The notes beneath the pieces were generated by a model. The model was not told where the DNA came from and made no database searches. It saw only the letters and a program-made list of their open reading frames with translations. From Oceanobacillus limi (lineage in GTDB: Bacteria > Bacillota > Bacilli > Bacillales > Amphibacillaceae), in NCBI RefSeq assembly GCF_900111445.1, contig NZ_FOHE01000011.1:62001-126000 (forward strand): DNA of 64,000 nt. Reading direction: 5' to 3'. Shown here one piece after another: positions 27,957 through 37,611 of this stretch. Positions within the stretch are counted from its first letter, which is position 1. Each line of letters begins with the position of its first letter. The translations under genes were made by a program, and so were the position numbers.

Positions 27957-30593
27957 TTATTTAGCATCAAACCAGCTTGTTCCATATGCATAGTCCACTT
28001 TTAATGGAACCTTTAAGTCTACAGTATTTTCCATCATTTCAGGCACGACTTCTTGTAAAGCTGAAAGTTCCTCTTTTGGAGCTTCTATAATTAATTCATC
28101 ATGTACTTGTAGAAGGATACGTGCTTGAAGCTTCTCTTCTAGAAGCTTTTCATGTAAATCTAACATCGCTTTCTTAATGATATCTGCAGCGGTTCCTTGG
28201 ATTGGCGTGTTCATTGCCGTTCTTTCGGCGAAACTACGTACATTAAAATTACGACTTGTGATATCTGGTAAATACCTCCGACGGTTCATCAAGGTGGTTA
28301 CAAATCCCTTGTGCTTGGCTTCTTGAACAATATCATCCATATATTGTTTTACCCCAGGATAACTTTCGAAATAGCGGTCAATAAATTGCTTGGCTTCTTT
28401 TCGACTGATACCGAGGTTTTGGGAAAGACCGTAATCACTTATTCCATAAACAATACCGAAATTAACCGCTTTGGCTTGTCTACGCATATTATCCGTTACT
28501 TGCTCTCGTTCAACATGAAAAACATCCATGGCTGTTTGCGTGTGGATATCAATATCGTTTTGAAAAGCTGTGATTAGTTTTTCATCATTTGCAATATGAG
28601 CAAGAACACGTAATTCAATTTGCGAATAATCAGCAGCGAACATTAGCCAATCCTCTTTAACCGGAACAAAAGCTTGGCGTATTTTACGTCCTTCCTCCAG
28701 TCTTATTGGTATATTTTGTAAATTTGGATCGATAGAGCTTAGTCGACCTGTTTGTGTAAGTGCCTGGTTAAAACGGGTATGAATCTTACTTGTTTTTTTA
28801 TCTACTACTTTTAATAGCCCTTCAATGTAAGTAGATTGTAATTTACCTAATTGTCGATACAACAGAATCTTTGGTATGATTTCATGTTCGTGTTCTAGTT
28901 TTTCAAGAACGTCAGCAGCGGTAGAGTATCCGGTTTTCGTTTTCTTAATCACCGGTAATTTTAATTTCTCAAAAAGGATTGGCCCCAATTGTTTCGGTGA
29001 ATTTAAATTGAACGCTTCACCAGCAATTTCATATATGTCTTTTTCTAATTCATCTAGTCGTTCTTTGAGTTCAATCCGCATTTTTTCTAATCGGTCTGTA
29101 TTAACCAACACTCCGGTATGCTCCATCTCACCCAAAATGATCGCCAATGGCATTTCCAATTCTTTTAATAAGGAAGCTTGTTCATTATTCTCTAATTGAT
29201 TTTCCATTTCATCCTGCAATTCAAATAACAAGGCCGTTTTCCGCACAACATGCTCGGCAAAAATGGATTGTTCAGGGACTTTCATTTTCGCACCTTTACC
29301 ATACACCTCTTCATCAACTAATACCCCTCTTTTCCCCATTCGATGACCAATTGCTGGAATATCATGATTGTTTTCAGAAGGATTTAACAAATAAGATGCA
29401 AGTAGCATATCAAACGTAATACCTTGTAAGTGAATGTCATGCTTTAATAATGAAACCAAGGTTTTCTTTGCATCAAAAACTAGTTTTTTGTTAGTAGCAT
29501 CTTCAGCCCACTTTTTAAATACTTCCGAGTTCGTAGCAACTTCTGTTGGGATAAAGTAAGATGTATGCTGATTAACAAGACCAATCCCCTCTATGGGTGA
29601 TTTATGGTAGTTGTCAGAAAGCATTTCGATTACGAGAGCTTCATTTCCAGTAAACATATCAGGTGTTATCTCGTCTGCGATTTGATAGTCAATGTCCTCT
29701 AACTCTTCTTGATGCTCTTGTGTAGAATCTTCAGCACCAATACGTTCAAGTAATGATTGAAAGCCCAAATCTTTAAAAATGGAGCTAACATCCTGTACTT
29801 CATATCCAGAATAGGGTAGGTCTTCTAAGGTGATGTCTATAGGAGAATTACGATTAATCGTTGCCAATTCTTTACTCATGAATGCATCATTTTTATGTGT
29901 AATCAGCTTCTCTTTTAACTTTTTACCACTTACTTCATCTACATGTTCATATACTTCTTCTAAGGTCTTATGCTGCTTCAATAGTTTCGTAGCCGTTTTT
30001 TCTCCAACACCCGGTACCCCAGGAATATTATCCGAACTATCCCCCATTAATGCCTTTAAATCAATAATTTGTTCTGGAGAGATCTCCATTTTTTCCATCA
30101 TATAAGAAGGGGTATATGCTTCCACATCGCTGATTCCTTTTTTCGTTACATTCACCGTTACTGAATCAGAAACAAGCTGTAATAAATCTTTATCTCCCGA
30201 GATAACAGACACATCCCACTGCGCTTCATTAGCCTGCTTGGAGAGTGTTCCAATAATATCATCTGCTTCATACTGATCAAGTTGATAATGTTTGACATTA
30301 AACTTATCTAATAATTCTTTTACTAATGGAAATTGCTCCGATAATTCGGGTGGTGTTTTCTGACGCCCACCTTTATATTCTTTGTATGTATTATGCCGAA
30401 ACGTCGTTTTTCCCGCATCAAATGCTACAAGCATATGGGTTGGCTTCTGTTCTTCTAAGATACGTAACAACATCGTTGTAAATCCATAAACGGCATTTGT
30501 ATAAACCCCTTTATCATTATTTAATAAAGGTAAAGCAAAAAATGCACGGTAAATAATACTATTACCATCAATTAATACTAGTTTATTGGACAT
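27957..30593 (-). CDS. polA: DNA polymerase I
   Basis: 878-residue Pol I for gap repair and Okazaki maturation. The 5-prime nuclease domain covers about 1-290; the central 3-prime exonuclease-like domain (about 310-460) has lost the DxE metal residues (VIEMLSDN where DTE is expected), so proofreading should be absent, as in other Bacillus Pol I. The polymerase domain shows motif A DYSQIELRVLAHI, motif B RRQAKAVNFGIVYG and motif C VHDELIIE. ATG 30593 follows GGAGGAAG. Confidence 0.96.
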   Translation of the reverse strand: MSNKLVLIDGNSIIYRAFFALPLLNNDKGVYTNAVYGFTTMLLRILEEQKPTHMLVAFDAGKTTFRHNTYKEYKGGRQKTPPELSEQFPLVKELLDKFNVKHYQLDQYEADDIIGTLSKQANEAQWDVSVISGDKDLLQLVSDSVTVNVTKKGISDVEAYTPSYMMEKMEISPEQIIDLKALMGDSSDNIPGVPGVGEKTATKLLKQHKTLEEVYEHVDEVSGKKLKEKLITHKNDAFMSKELATINRNSPIDITLEDLPYSGYEVQDVSSIFKDLGFQSLLERIGAEDSTQEHQEELEDIDYQIADEITPDMFTGNEALVIEMLSDNYHKSPIEGIGLVNQHTSYFIPTEVATNSEVFKKWAEDATNKKLVFDAKKTLVSLLKHDIHLQGITFDMLLASYLLNPSENNHDIPAIGHRMGKRGVLVDEEVYGKGAKMKVPEQSIFAEHVVRKTALLFELQDEMENQLENNEQASLLKELEMPLAIILGEMEHTGVLVNTDRLEKMRIELKERLDELEKDIYEIAGEAFNLNSPKQLGPILFEKLKLPVIKKTKTGYSTAADVLEKLEHEHEIIPKILLYRQLGKLQSTYIEGLLKVVDKKTSKIHTRFNQALTQTGRLSSIDPNLQNIPIRLEEGRKIRQAFVPVKEDWLMFAADYSQIELRVLAHIANDEKLITAFQNDIDIHTQTAMDVFHVEREQVTDNMRRQAKAVNFGIVYGISDYGLSQNLGISRKEAKQFIDRYFESYPGVKQYMDDIVQEAKHKGFVTTLMNRRRYLPDITSRNFNVRSFAERTAMNTPIQGTAADIIKKAMLDLHEKLLEEKLQARILLQVHDELIIEAPKEELSALQEVVPEMMENTVDLKVPLKVDYAYGTSWFDAK

Positions 30594-30704
30594 TAAATTT
30601 CTTCCTCCATTCTCGAACCTCTGTTTCATTTATTTTATCATTTACTCTACCGGCCGTAAAAAAATATGTAAACTAATGATGAAATACTTTCCAATATAGG
30701 CAAA

Positions 30705-30913
30705 GAGCAATTTGTCAGTTGGTACAAGCTGGAAGGTTATCCTTTGACACGAAGTTAACGAATTGTCTTCCTATAAGCTTTCCACATTTTCATGAAGAAA
30801 TAACCATTAACCATCTTTTAACACATACTTCTGGTATCCCAGATTACTTTGATGAAGATGTTATGGAAGATTTCGAGGAACTTTGGGTTGAAAAACCAAT
30901 GTATTTTTTGTAA
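30705..30913 (+). pseudogene. Remnant of a serine hydrolase (class C beta-lactamase-like)
   Basis: A 60-70 codon fragment beginning AICQLVQAGRLSFD and containing ITINHLLTHTSGIPDYFD, typical of penicillin-binding/beta-lactamase-like serine hydrolases just after the SxxK motif. The upstream part with SxxK and all sequence after VEKPMYF are missing, so it cannot be functional. It is on the opposite strand to its neighbours, between polA and phoR. Confidence 0.8.
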
Positions 30914-30933
30914 GAGCAAATCCATCATTCCTA

Positions 30934-30966
30934 AATAAAAACCTCGCATTTGCGAGGTTTTTATTT
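30934..30966. terminator. Bidirectional terminator of phoR and the hydrolase remnant
   Basis: ACCTCGCA-TT-TGCGAGGT with AAATAAAA and TTTTATTT flanks (stem 30941-30948 with 30951-30958); symmetrical, so it works on both strands. Confidence 0.92.
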
Positions 30967-30971
30967 GAGGC

Positions 30972-32342
30972 TTACTTATAAATTTTAGGGAAGTATACCG
31001 TAACTTCTGTTCCTCTATTTACTTCACTGTCTATTTCTATTTTACCTTCATGAACATCAACAATATGTTTTACAATCGCTAACCCCAGCCCTGTGCCCCC
31101 AGTATTTCGACTCCGATCTTTATCGACTCGATAAAAGCGCTCAAATATACGAGGTAATGCCTCTGATGGAATACCAATTCCAGTATCACAAACAACAATA
31201 CATATCTGTTCATCCGTTTCGATAACAGTCAATGACACATCTCCATTTGCTGGGGTATAATTGATCGCATTGGTTAATAGATTTATACATACTTGTTTAA
31301 TACTATCATAATCTGCTTCTAATAATACATCTTGCTCACAATTTACTGTAAGATTAATTTCCTTCTCTTTAGCCTGGTGTTCTATAATCGGTATAATCTC
31401 CTTAATTACCTTTGATAAATTAAACTCTGTTAAAGACAGTTGATACTCTTCTTTTTCTAGTTTGGATAACGTTAATAGGTCTTCAACTAATGCCTGAAGC
31501 CTGTTGCTTTCGTCGTAAATTATTTGTGTAAAATCTTGCGTTGTTTCCTTATCATCAAGAGCTCCATCCATTAACGTTTCCGCAAATCCCTTAATAGATG
31601 TTAACGGTGTTTTTAACTCATGTGATACATTTGCTACAAAGTCTTTACGCATTACTTCTAACCTTTTTAGCTCGGTAATATCATAAAAGACAAGTACAGC
31701 ACCTTTTAATAGATTTCGTTCATTAAAGATCGGTGCACCCACAACCTCAATGTATTGCTTTCCATCATTGTCTTGTTTAATCGACTTTTTTACGTTTTTT
31801 TCATATAAGAAAGTTTCTTGTACTGTACGATGTACTTTTTCATGATTGATCACGTCATAATAAAGATAACCGATGTAGTCTTTTTGGTTTTGACCAAACA
31901 TGGATAAGAATTTACGGTTCACTAAATGAATATACCCTTTATCATCAATTAGAACCAAGCCACTTTGGGTATTTTCGATAACAGTTGAAAACTGTTCCGC
32001 CTGCATTTTCTCATGAATTGACAACTCACTTAGGTTTCGTGCCAATGCATTAATCTTACTGCTCAATTCTCCGACACTACCTGTTATCGGATGATGCATA
32101 CGAGCACGAAAATTACCTTTGATCAATGCATCCATTGTTTTACTAGCTTTTTGAATTGGTTTTATATACATGTCAAACACATGTAAAAGAATCATAATTA
32201 AAATAATATATTGTGTTAATAATGCTGATATTAATACGATATAATTATCAATGACTTGATATAAAACAATACCCGTAATAATAACCAAAAGTGTAATTCC
32301 TAGCGCGTAATAAATAATTGGCTTTTTAAATAGGGGTTTCAT
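30972..32342 (-). CDS. phoR: Phosphate-sensing histidine kinase PhoR, short form
   Basis: 456-residue sensor kinase paired with PhoP. Two hydrophobic helices (about 8-28 and 34-55) are nearly adjacent, then HAMP (about 58-110), PAS (about 115-225), HisKA with FVANVSHELKTPLTS, and HATPase with N-box NLLTNAINYT, VCDTGIGIP and GGTGLGLAI. B. subtilis PhoR is near 580 residues with an extracytoplasmic sensor domain between the helices; here that domain is missing. Start overlaps the phoP stop (ATGA). Confidence 0.9.
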   Translation of the reverse strand: MKPLFKKPIIYYALGITLLVIITGIVLYQVIDNYIVLISALLTQYIILIMILLHVFDMYIKPIQKASKTMDALIKGNFRARMHHPITGSVGELSSKINALARNLSELSIHEKMQAEQFSTVIENTQSGLVLIDDKGYIHLVNRKFLSMFGQNQKDYIGYLYYDVINHEKVHRTVQETFLYEKNVKKSIKQDNDGKQYIEVVGAPIFNERNLLKGAVLVFYDITELKRLEVMRKDFVANVSHELKTPLTSIKGFAETLMDGALDDKETTQDFTQIIYDESNRLQALVEDLLTLSKLEKEEYQLSLTEFNLSKVIKEIIPIIEHQAKEKEINLTVNCEQDVLLEADYDSIKQVCINLLTNAINYTPANGDVSLTVIETDEQICIVVCDTGIGIPSEALPRIFERFYRVDKDRSRNTGGTGLGLAIVKHIVDVHEGKIEIDSEVNRGTEVTVYFPKIYK

Positions 32343-33034
32343 GTTGGTACCTCCATTTTGTATCCAAGTCCTCGTACGGTTTTAATATAAACAGGTTTCT
32401 TCGTTGATGGTTCAATTTTTTCCCGTAAATGACTAATATGCACATCTACGATTCTAGTATCTCCTACAAAATCATAATCCCATACGGCACTAAGAAGCTG
32501 ATCCCTAGATAATACTTTCCCTTTGTGATTTGCTAAATAATGAAGTAATTCAAATTCTTTTCGAGTGAACGTTAATACTTCGTCCGCTTTTTCCGCTTCA
32601 TATCTTTCTGGATATATTGTTATGTCACCGATCTTTATTGTATTTGGCCGTTGTTCTACTTGTTTGTTGGTCCTTCTTAGGATCGCCTTAATCCGTGCCA
32701 ATACTTCTTTTGGGCTGAAAGGTTTGGTTAAATAATCATCCGCTCCTATCTCCAGCCCGAACACTTTATCGAACTCTTCCGATTTAGCAGTGAGCATTAA
32801 AATTGGAGTTTCTATGTGTTCACTTCTTAAATGTTTACAAACATCTATCCCATCCATTTCAGGCAACATTAAGTCAAGAATGATGAAGTCGTAATCATTT
32901 TCTTCTACCTTTTTGATAGCTTCTAGTCCGTTGTACGCTACATCCGTACGATAACCAGCTTTTTCTATATTAAATTTTAACAAAGTTACGATTGAGCTTT
33001 CATCATCAACAATAAGTATTTTCTCATTCATCAT
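32339..33034 (-). CDS. phoP: Response regulator PhoP
   Basis: 231-residue OmpR-type regulator of phosphate starvation genes. Receiver domain with acidic pair D10/D11, phosphoacceptor D54 (ILDLMLPEMDG) and TKPF lysine; C-terminal winged helix with LLHYLANHKGKVLSRDQLL and VHISHLREKIE. Coupled to phoR by a four-base overlap. In B. subtilis phoPR also lies between mdh and polA. Confidence 0.95.
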   Translation of the reverse strand: MMNEKILIVDDESSIVTLLKFNIEKAGYRTDVAYNGLEAIKKVEENDYDFIILDLMLPEMDGIDVCKHLRSEHIETPILMLTAKSEEFDKVFGLEIGADDYLTKPFSPKEVLARIKAILRRTNKQVEQRPNTIKIGDITIYPERYEAEKADEVLTFTRKEFELLHYLANHKGKVLSRDQLLSAVWDYDFVGDTRIVDVHISHLREKIEPSTKKPVYIKTVRGLGYKMEVPT

Positions 33035-33216
33035 CTATTCCCCATTTCCCCTAAAAGCCATTCTATATATCTATCTTACAATGGATGAAAGATAAAAGAA
33101 ATATTTGAATGGAATTGTAAAGAAAACTTTAAAAACAACATTTAAGGTAGGCAAGTTGAAATTAGTCTTAAACAAAAAAGAACTATCCGATAAAAGATAA
33201 CTCTTATCTTCTACTA

Positions 33217-33693
33217 TTAGAAAAAATTCTCCAAAGAACTTGCTGTGATGGATTTTGGTTTATAAGCGGGACAAACCTTTAATTCTCCTGTTATGACCTC
33301 ATCCCCTTCTACATCAAACCCATGAACAGATAGCGTGACTTTATGAGCCTCCACATCAATGGAGGTCACCTCTACCGTAAATTTAACTTCCGTATTATGA
33401 TATACCGGTTTTGGAAAGGTCATTTCATGGTCTGTAATGTGACTTCCTGGCCCTGGTAAATGCATCGAAACAATGGAAGACACCATTCCAAATAGCATTA
33501 CGGAAGGTACAATTGGACGATGATATGGAGTCTGTGAAGCGTAATCGTGTTGGATATAAAGAGGATTGGCATCATTTGTTAAACCAAGATATAATAATAA
33601 ATCCTTATCTTGAATCATGTGAGTTGCAGTGTATGAATCACCAATATGTAAATTATCGATCTTCTTTCCTAATTTCCTTTTCTTCCCTATCAT
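33217..33693 (-). CDS. MaoC-like hotdog dehydratase
   Basis: 158-residue single-hotdog protein. FLGLTNDANPLYIQHDYA (here LYLGLTNDANPLYIQHDYA) matches the hydratase-2 motif with catalytic Asp and His; PIVPSVMLFGMVSSIV and the ELKVCP tail fit R-specific enoyl-CoA hydratase relatives. Likely acts on acyl-CoA or acyl-ACP. RBS GGAGGTG. Inserted between phoP and mdh; B. subtilis lacks a gene here. Confidence 0.88.
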   Translation of the reverse strand: MIGKKRKLGKKIDNLHIGDSYTATHMIQDKDLLLYLGLTNDANPLYIQHDYASQTPYHRPIVPSVMLFGMVSSIVSMHLPGPGSHITDHEMTFPKPVYHNTEVKFTVEVTSIDVEAHKVTLSVHGFDVEGDEVITGELKVCPAYKPKSITASSLENFF

Positions 33694-33761
33694 GTTGACA
33701 CCTCCATAGAATGTAAGCGTTTTCTATTATATCAAATAATACCATGATATTCTACGAAATA

Positions 33762-33797
33762 AAAGAAAAAACTCCTTTCCATAAAAGGAAAGAAGCT
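33762..33797 (-). terminator. Terminator of the citZ-icd-mdh operon
   Basis: CTTTCC/GGAAAG stem extended by flanking pairs, followed on the minus strand by TTTTTTC, just after the mdh stop. Confidence 0.82.
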
Positions 33798-33808
33798 CTT
33801 CATGATAA

Positions 33809-34747
33809 CTATTGCAATATGTTCAAAACGTTTTTAACCGAATCAGCAGATTTATCTAATGCTGCTTTTTCTTCTTCTGTTAGATCTAACTCAATAATTT
33901 CTTCAATACCGTTACCACCAAGGATTGTAGGTACACCTAGATAAATATCCTTATAGCCATATTCACCTTCAAGATATGCAATCGAAGGCAGTATACGACG
34001 TTGATCTTTCAAAATTGCCTCTGCCATTACCGTTAGTGATGCAGCTGGTGCGTAATATGCGCTACCATTCCCCAAGAGATTTACAATTTCACCGCCACCA
34101 GTACGCGTACGTTGAACAATCTCGTCAAGTCTATCTTTTGAGATTAAATTTTCCAAAGGAATGCCTCCTGCATAAGAATAACGGATTAATGGGACCATGT
34201 CATCTCCATGTCCACCTAGTACAAATCCGGTTACATCTTTTACAGACACGTTTAATTCTTGTGCAACAAATGTACGGAAACGAGCAGTATCTAGTACGCC
34301 TGATTGACCAATAACACGTTCTTTCGGAAAACCAGATTCTTTATATACTGTATAAGTCATTGCATCAACAGGATTCGTTAATACAACAATCGTTGTATGC
34401 GGTGAATAACGAACAACTTCTTGTGTAACAGACTTCATAATTTTAGCATTCGTATTTACAAGGTCATCGCGGCTCATACCTGGTTTCCGTGCAATACCTG
34501 CAGTGATGATAACTAAATCAGAATCTTTGGTTTCCTCATAGTTAGCAGTTCCAATAATATTTGCATCAAATCCTTGAACCGGACTAGCTTCTAACATATC
34601 CAAAGCTTTTCCTTTTGTTGGATCTTCCATGTTAGGAATATCAACCAATACGACATCACCAAGTTCTTTTTGGGCTATCATTAATGCAGTAGTTGCACCA
34701 GTAAATCCAGATCCAATCACAGATATTTTATTTCGTTTTTTACCCAT
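33809..34747 (-). CDS. mdh: Malate dehydrogenase
   Basis: 312-residue LDH-like, NAD-dependent malate dehydrogenase of the TCA cycle. Rossmann motif [10 protein letters not shown], substrate arginines in [10 protein letters not shown], and catalytic histidine in [11 protein letters not shown]. Third gene of citZ-icd-mdh, 75 bp after icd. Confidence 0.97.
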   Translation of the reverse strand: MGKKRNKISVIGSGFTGATTALMIAQKELGDVVLVDIPNMEDPTKGKALDMLEASPVQGFDANIIGTANYEETKDSDLVIITAGIARKPGMSRDDLVNTNAKIMKSVTQEVVRYSPHTTIVVLTNPVDAMTYTVYKESGFPKERVIGQSGVLDTARFRTFVAQELNVSVKDVTGFVLGGHGDDMVPLIRYSYAGGIPLENLISKDRLDEIVQRTRTGGGEIVNLLGNGSAYYAPAASLTVMAEAILKDQRRILPSIAYLEGEYGYKDIYLGVPTILGGNGIEEIIELDLTEEEKAALDKSADSVKNVLNILQ

Positions 34748-34822
34748 TTGAAAACCCCCTTGTCTTTTATCAAGAAGTAAAACGGTTGAAGCTTCAAGCT
34801 GAATCTAAAATTAGAAGAGTGA

Positions 34823-36094
34823 TTATCCCATATTTTTAATCAGTTCGTCACCGAATTCAGAAGTTTTAACTTCTGTTGCGCCATCCATTAAACGGGCAAA
34901 ATCGTACGTTACGACTTTAGAAGCAATGGTTTTATCCATTGATTTTGTGATTAAATCAGCTGCTTCTCTCCATCCAAGATGCTCAAGCATTAATACACCT
35001 GATAGAATAACAGATGAAGGGTTAACCTTATCTAATCCTGCATATTTAGGTGCCGTACCATGAGTCGCTTCGAAAATTGCATGCCCCGTATCATAATTGA
35101 TGTTTGCTCCAGGAGCAATACCAATTCCACCAACTTGTGCTGCAAGTGCGTCTGAAATATAATCACCATTTAGGTTCATCGTAGCAACTACATCAAACTC
35201 TTTTGGACGAGTTAAAATTTGTTGTAAGAAGATATCTGCGATAGCATCCTTCACAAGTATTTTTCCAGCTGCTAGTGCTTCGTCTTGTGCTTTGTTAGCG
35301 GCATCTTTACCTTCTTTTTCCACAATACGATCGTACTCAGCCCAAGTAAATACTTTATCACCGAATTCTTGTTCAGCAACTTCGTAACCCCATGCCTTGA
35401 ACGCACCTTCTGTAAATTTCATAATGTTTCCTTTATGAACTAGTGTAACACTTTTACGACCTTCATTCAGCGCATAGTCGATTGCTGCACGAACAATACG
35501 TTTCGTTCCTTCCTCAGATACTGGTTTAATTCCAATACCAGAAGTTTCTGGGAAGCGGATTTTATGTACATCCATCTCATCTTCAAGGAACTTAATAACT
35601 TTCTTCACTTCATCAGTACCTTTTTGCCATTCAATTCCAGCATAGATATCCTCTGTATTTTCACGGAAAATAGCCATGTCAACATCCTCTGGACGTTTAA
35701 CCGGTGATGGTACACCTTCGAAATAACGTACTGGACGTAGGCAAGTAAATAAATCAAGCTCTTGACGTAGTGCAACGTTTAAAGAACGGATTCCACCACC
35801 AATTGGAGTTGTTAAAGGTCCTTTAATAGCAATTTTATAGTCGTTAATTTTATCTAGAGTTTCTTTTGGTAACCATTCTCCTGTTTGGTCAAATGCTTTC
35901 TGACCTGCAAGTACCTCTAACCATTCAATCTTTTTCGTTCCATCATATGCTTTTTCAACAGCTGCTTCAAGCACTCTTCTAGCTGCTGCCCAAATATCAG
36001 GTCCTGTTCCGTCTCCTTCAATAAAAGGAACGATCGGGTTGTTTGGGACATTCATTTGTCCGTTTTCTACAATAATTTTCTCACCTTGTGTCAT
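34823..36094 (-). CDS. icd: Isocitrate dehydrogenase (NADP)
   Basis: 423-residue enzyme converting isocitrate to 2-oxoglutarate and CO2. [20 protein letters not shown] carries the substrate-contacting (and in E. coli phosphorylated) serine; [13 protein letters not shown] and NYDTG are family signatures. RBS AGGAGG. A perfect hairpin separates it from citZ. Confidence 0.97.
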   Translation of the reverse strand: MTQGEKIIVENGQMNVPNNPIVPFIEGDGTGPDIWAAARRVLEAAVEKAYDGTKKIEWLEVLAGQKAFDQTGEWLPKETLDKINDYKIAIKGPLTTPIGGGIRSLNVALRQELDLFTCLRPVRYFEGVPSPVKRPEDVDMAIFRENTEDIYAGIEWQKGTDEVKKVIKFLEDEMDVHKIRFPETSGIGIKPVSEEGTKRIVRAAIDYALNEGRKSVTLVHKGNIMKFTEGAFKAWGYEVAEQEFGDKVFTWAEYDRIVEKEGKDAANKAQDEALAAGKILVKDAIADIFLQQILTRPKEFDVVATMNLNGDYISDALAAQVGGIGIAPGANINYDTGHAIFEATHGTAPKYAGLDKVNPSSVILSGVLMLEHLGWREAADLITKSMDKTIASKVVTYDFARLMDGATEVKTSEFGDELIKNMG

Positions 36095-36138
36095 AACTAA
36101 ATCCTCCTAGTCTTCTTATCCTCTATGGTTTAATCCAT

Positions 36139-36167
36139 GATAATAGCCGGGAATACCGGCTATTATC
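36139..36167 (-). other. Perfect 12-bp hairpin between citZ and icd
   Basis: GATAATAGCCGG-GAATA-CCGGCTATTATC. No T-run follows on the minus strand, so it is not a standard terminator; it may stabilise or help process the citZ message. Confidence 0.75.
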
Positions 36168-36182
36168 ATTCTATTATTTCAC

Positions 36183-37298
36183 CTATCGGTTGTTAATTGC
36201 AACATATTCTTGTGTGTTTGGTCCAATCCACTCTGCACGTGGGCGAATAAGACGGTTATTGGAATACTGCTCAAGTATATGAGCCAACCAACCAGACACT
36301 CGACTCATTGCAAAAATAGGTGTAAATAAATCATGATCAATACCTAGGCTATGGTATACAGATGCTGAATAGAAATCAACATTTGCTGGTAGCCCTTTAT
36401 TTTCTTTGATATATGATTCAATTTTCACGGACATATTATACCATTTTTCTTGCCCAGTAAGTTTTGTTAATTCTTTAGACATTTTTTGAAGATGTTTTGC
36501 ACGTGGATCACCATTTCGGTAAACACGGTGTCCCATCCCCATAATTTTTTCCTTATTTGCCAGTTTTTCTTCAATATAAGGAATTGCGTTTTCTTCTTCA
36601 CCAATTTCAGAAAGCATTTTCATTACACGTTCATTGGCACCACCATGTAATGGGCCTTTTAATGCTCCTATTGCTGCAGTTATACCAGAGTAAACATCAG
36701 ACTCGGTAGCTACACAAACCCTAGCAGTAAACGTGGATGCATTAAGCTCATGGTCAGCATGTAGTACAAGCGCTTTATTAATTGCTTCCACTTCAATTGG
36801 TTCTGGGTCTTTTCCATTTAACATATACAAGAAGTTTTCCGCATAACTAACACCTTTTTTCGGTTTAACCGGCTCCTTACCTTGGCGAATACGTGCGAAA
36901 GCAGCTACCACTGTGGAAATTTGTGCTTGTAAACGAATTGCTTTACGTTTATTGGCTTCTTCTTCCATGACATCTGCTTCTTCATCATATAATCCTAATA
37001 AAGAAACTGCAGTGCGTAATGCCGCCATAGGGTGTACCGTCGATAAGTCGTAGGAACGTAGATGGTCAATTACAGCTTGCGGTACTTCCATATGTTTAGA
37101 AATTTCATTTTTAAAAGCATCTAATTCCGATTGGGTTGGTAGCTTTAAATTCCATAATAAATAAACTACCTCCTCAAAACTTGAATTTTCAGCTAAGTCA
37201 TCAATTTTATAACCAACATATGTTAGTTGATCATCAATAATTGAGCTAATTGATGATTGAGTTGCAACAACCCCTTCAAGTCCTTTCGTTGCTGTCAT
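36183..37298 (-). CDS. citZ: Citrate synthase
   Basis: 371-residue type II-like citrate synthase that condenses acetyl-CoA with oxaloacetate. Catalytic residues lie in GPLHGGANE, MGMGHRVYRNGDPRA and VDFYSASVYHSLGI. First gene of the TCA operon citZ-icd-mdh. A good promoter with possible cre sites lies upstream. Confidence 0.96.
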   Translation of the reverse strand: MTATKGLEGVVATQSSISSIIDDQLTYVGYKIDDLAENSSFEEVVYLLWNLKLPTQSELDAFKNEISKHMEVPQAVIDHLRSYDLSTVHPMAALRTAVSLLGLYDEEADVMEEEANKRKAIRLQAQISTVVAAFARIRQGKEPVKPKKGVSYAENFLYMLNGKDPEPIEVEAINKALVLHADHELNASTFTARVCVATESDVYSGITAAIGALKGPLHGGANERVMKMLSEIGEEENAIPYIEEKLANKEKIMGMGHRVYRNGDPRAKHLQKMSKELTKLTGQEKWYNMSVKIESYIKENKGLPANVDFYSASVYHSLGIDHDLFTPIFAMSRVSGWLAHILEQYSNNRLIRPRAEWIGPNTQEYVAINNR

Positions 37299-37406
37299 AA
37301 AATACCCTCTCCTTTTCTAGAAATAGTTTAAGAGTAATAACATAGTTAATGTAAATTTTATTCGACAATATCCCTATGTAAATAAACATTGTCATCCCCA
37401 TGAATA

Positions 37407-37435
37407 ATTATAAAGTATTCTACCGCTAATGTGAA
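37407..37435 (-). promoter_or_regulatory. Predicted citZ promoter
   Basis: Minus-strand TTCACA (37430-37435), 17-bp spacer and TATAAT (37407-37412), giving a leader of about 100 nt before citZ. Confidence 0.68.
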
Positions 37436-37436
37436 T

Positions 37437-37483
37437 TGAAACCGTTTGATTTTCTCAGATTATTTCCTAAAAAAGCGATTACA
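37437..37483. promoter_or_regulatory. Possible CcpA (cre) sites upstream of citZ
   Basis: TGAAACCGTTTGA at 37437-37449 abuts the citZ -35. AAAAAGCGATTACA at 37470-37483 matches the cre consensus TGWAANCGNTNWCA except for the first two bases. Either could give catabolite repression, which is known for B. subtilis citZ. Confidence 0.4.
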
Positions 37484-37540
37484 ACCGACAAATTAATTGT
37501 TTTTGTTGCAAAAAGTATTCCATTTAATTCTTAAAAGCAT

Positions 37541-37569
37541 GTCTATTTTTTCTTAAAGCATCATAAATA
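37541..37569 (+). promoter_or_regulatory. Possible sigma-E promoter of ytvI
   Basis: GTCTATT and CATAAATA with a 14-bp spacer, 43 bp before ytvI, a sigma-E type arrangement. Match is partial; support comes from the known mother-cell expression of B. subtilis ytvI. Confidence 0.35.
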
Positions 37570-37611
37570 AAACTATAGAGGATAAGATTTTTTAAAAAAT
37601 GGGGAAATCAT

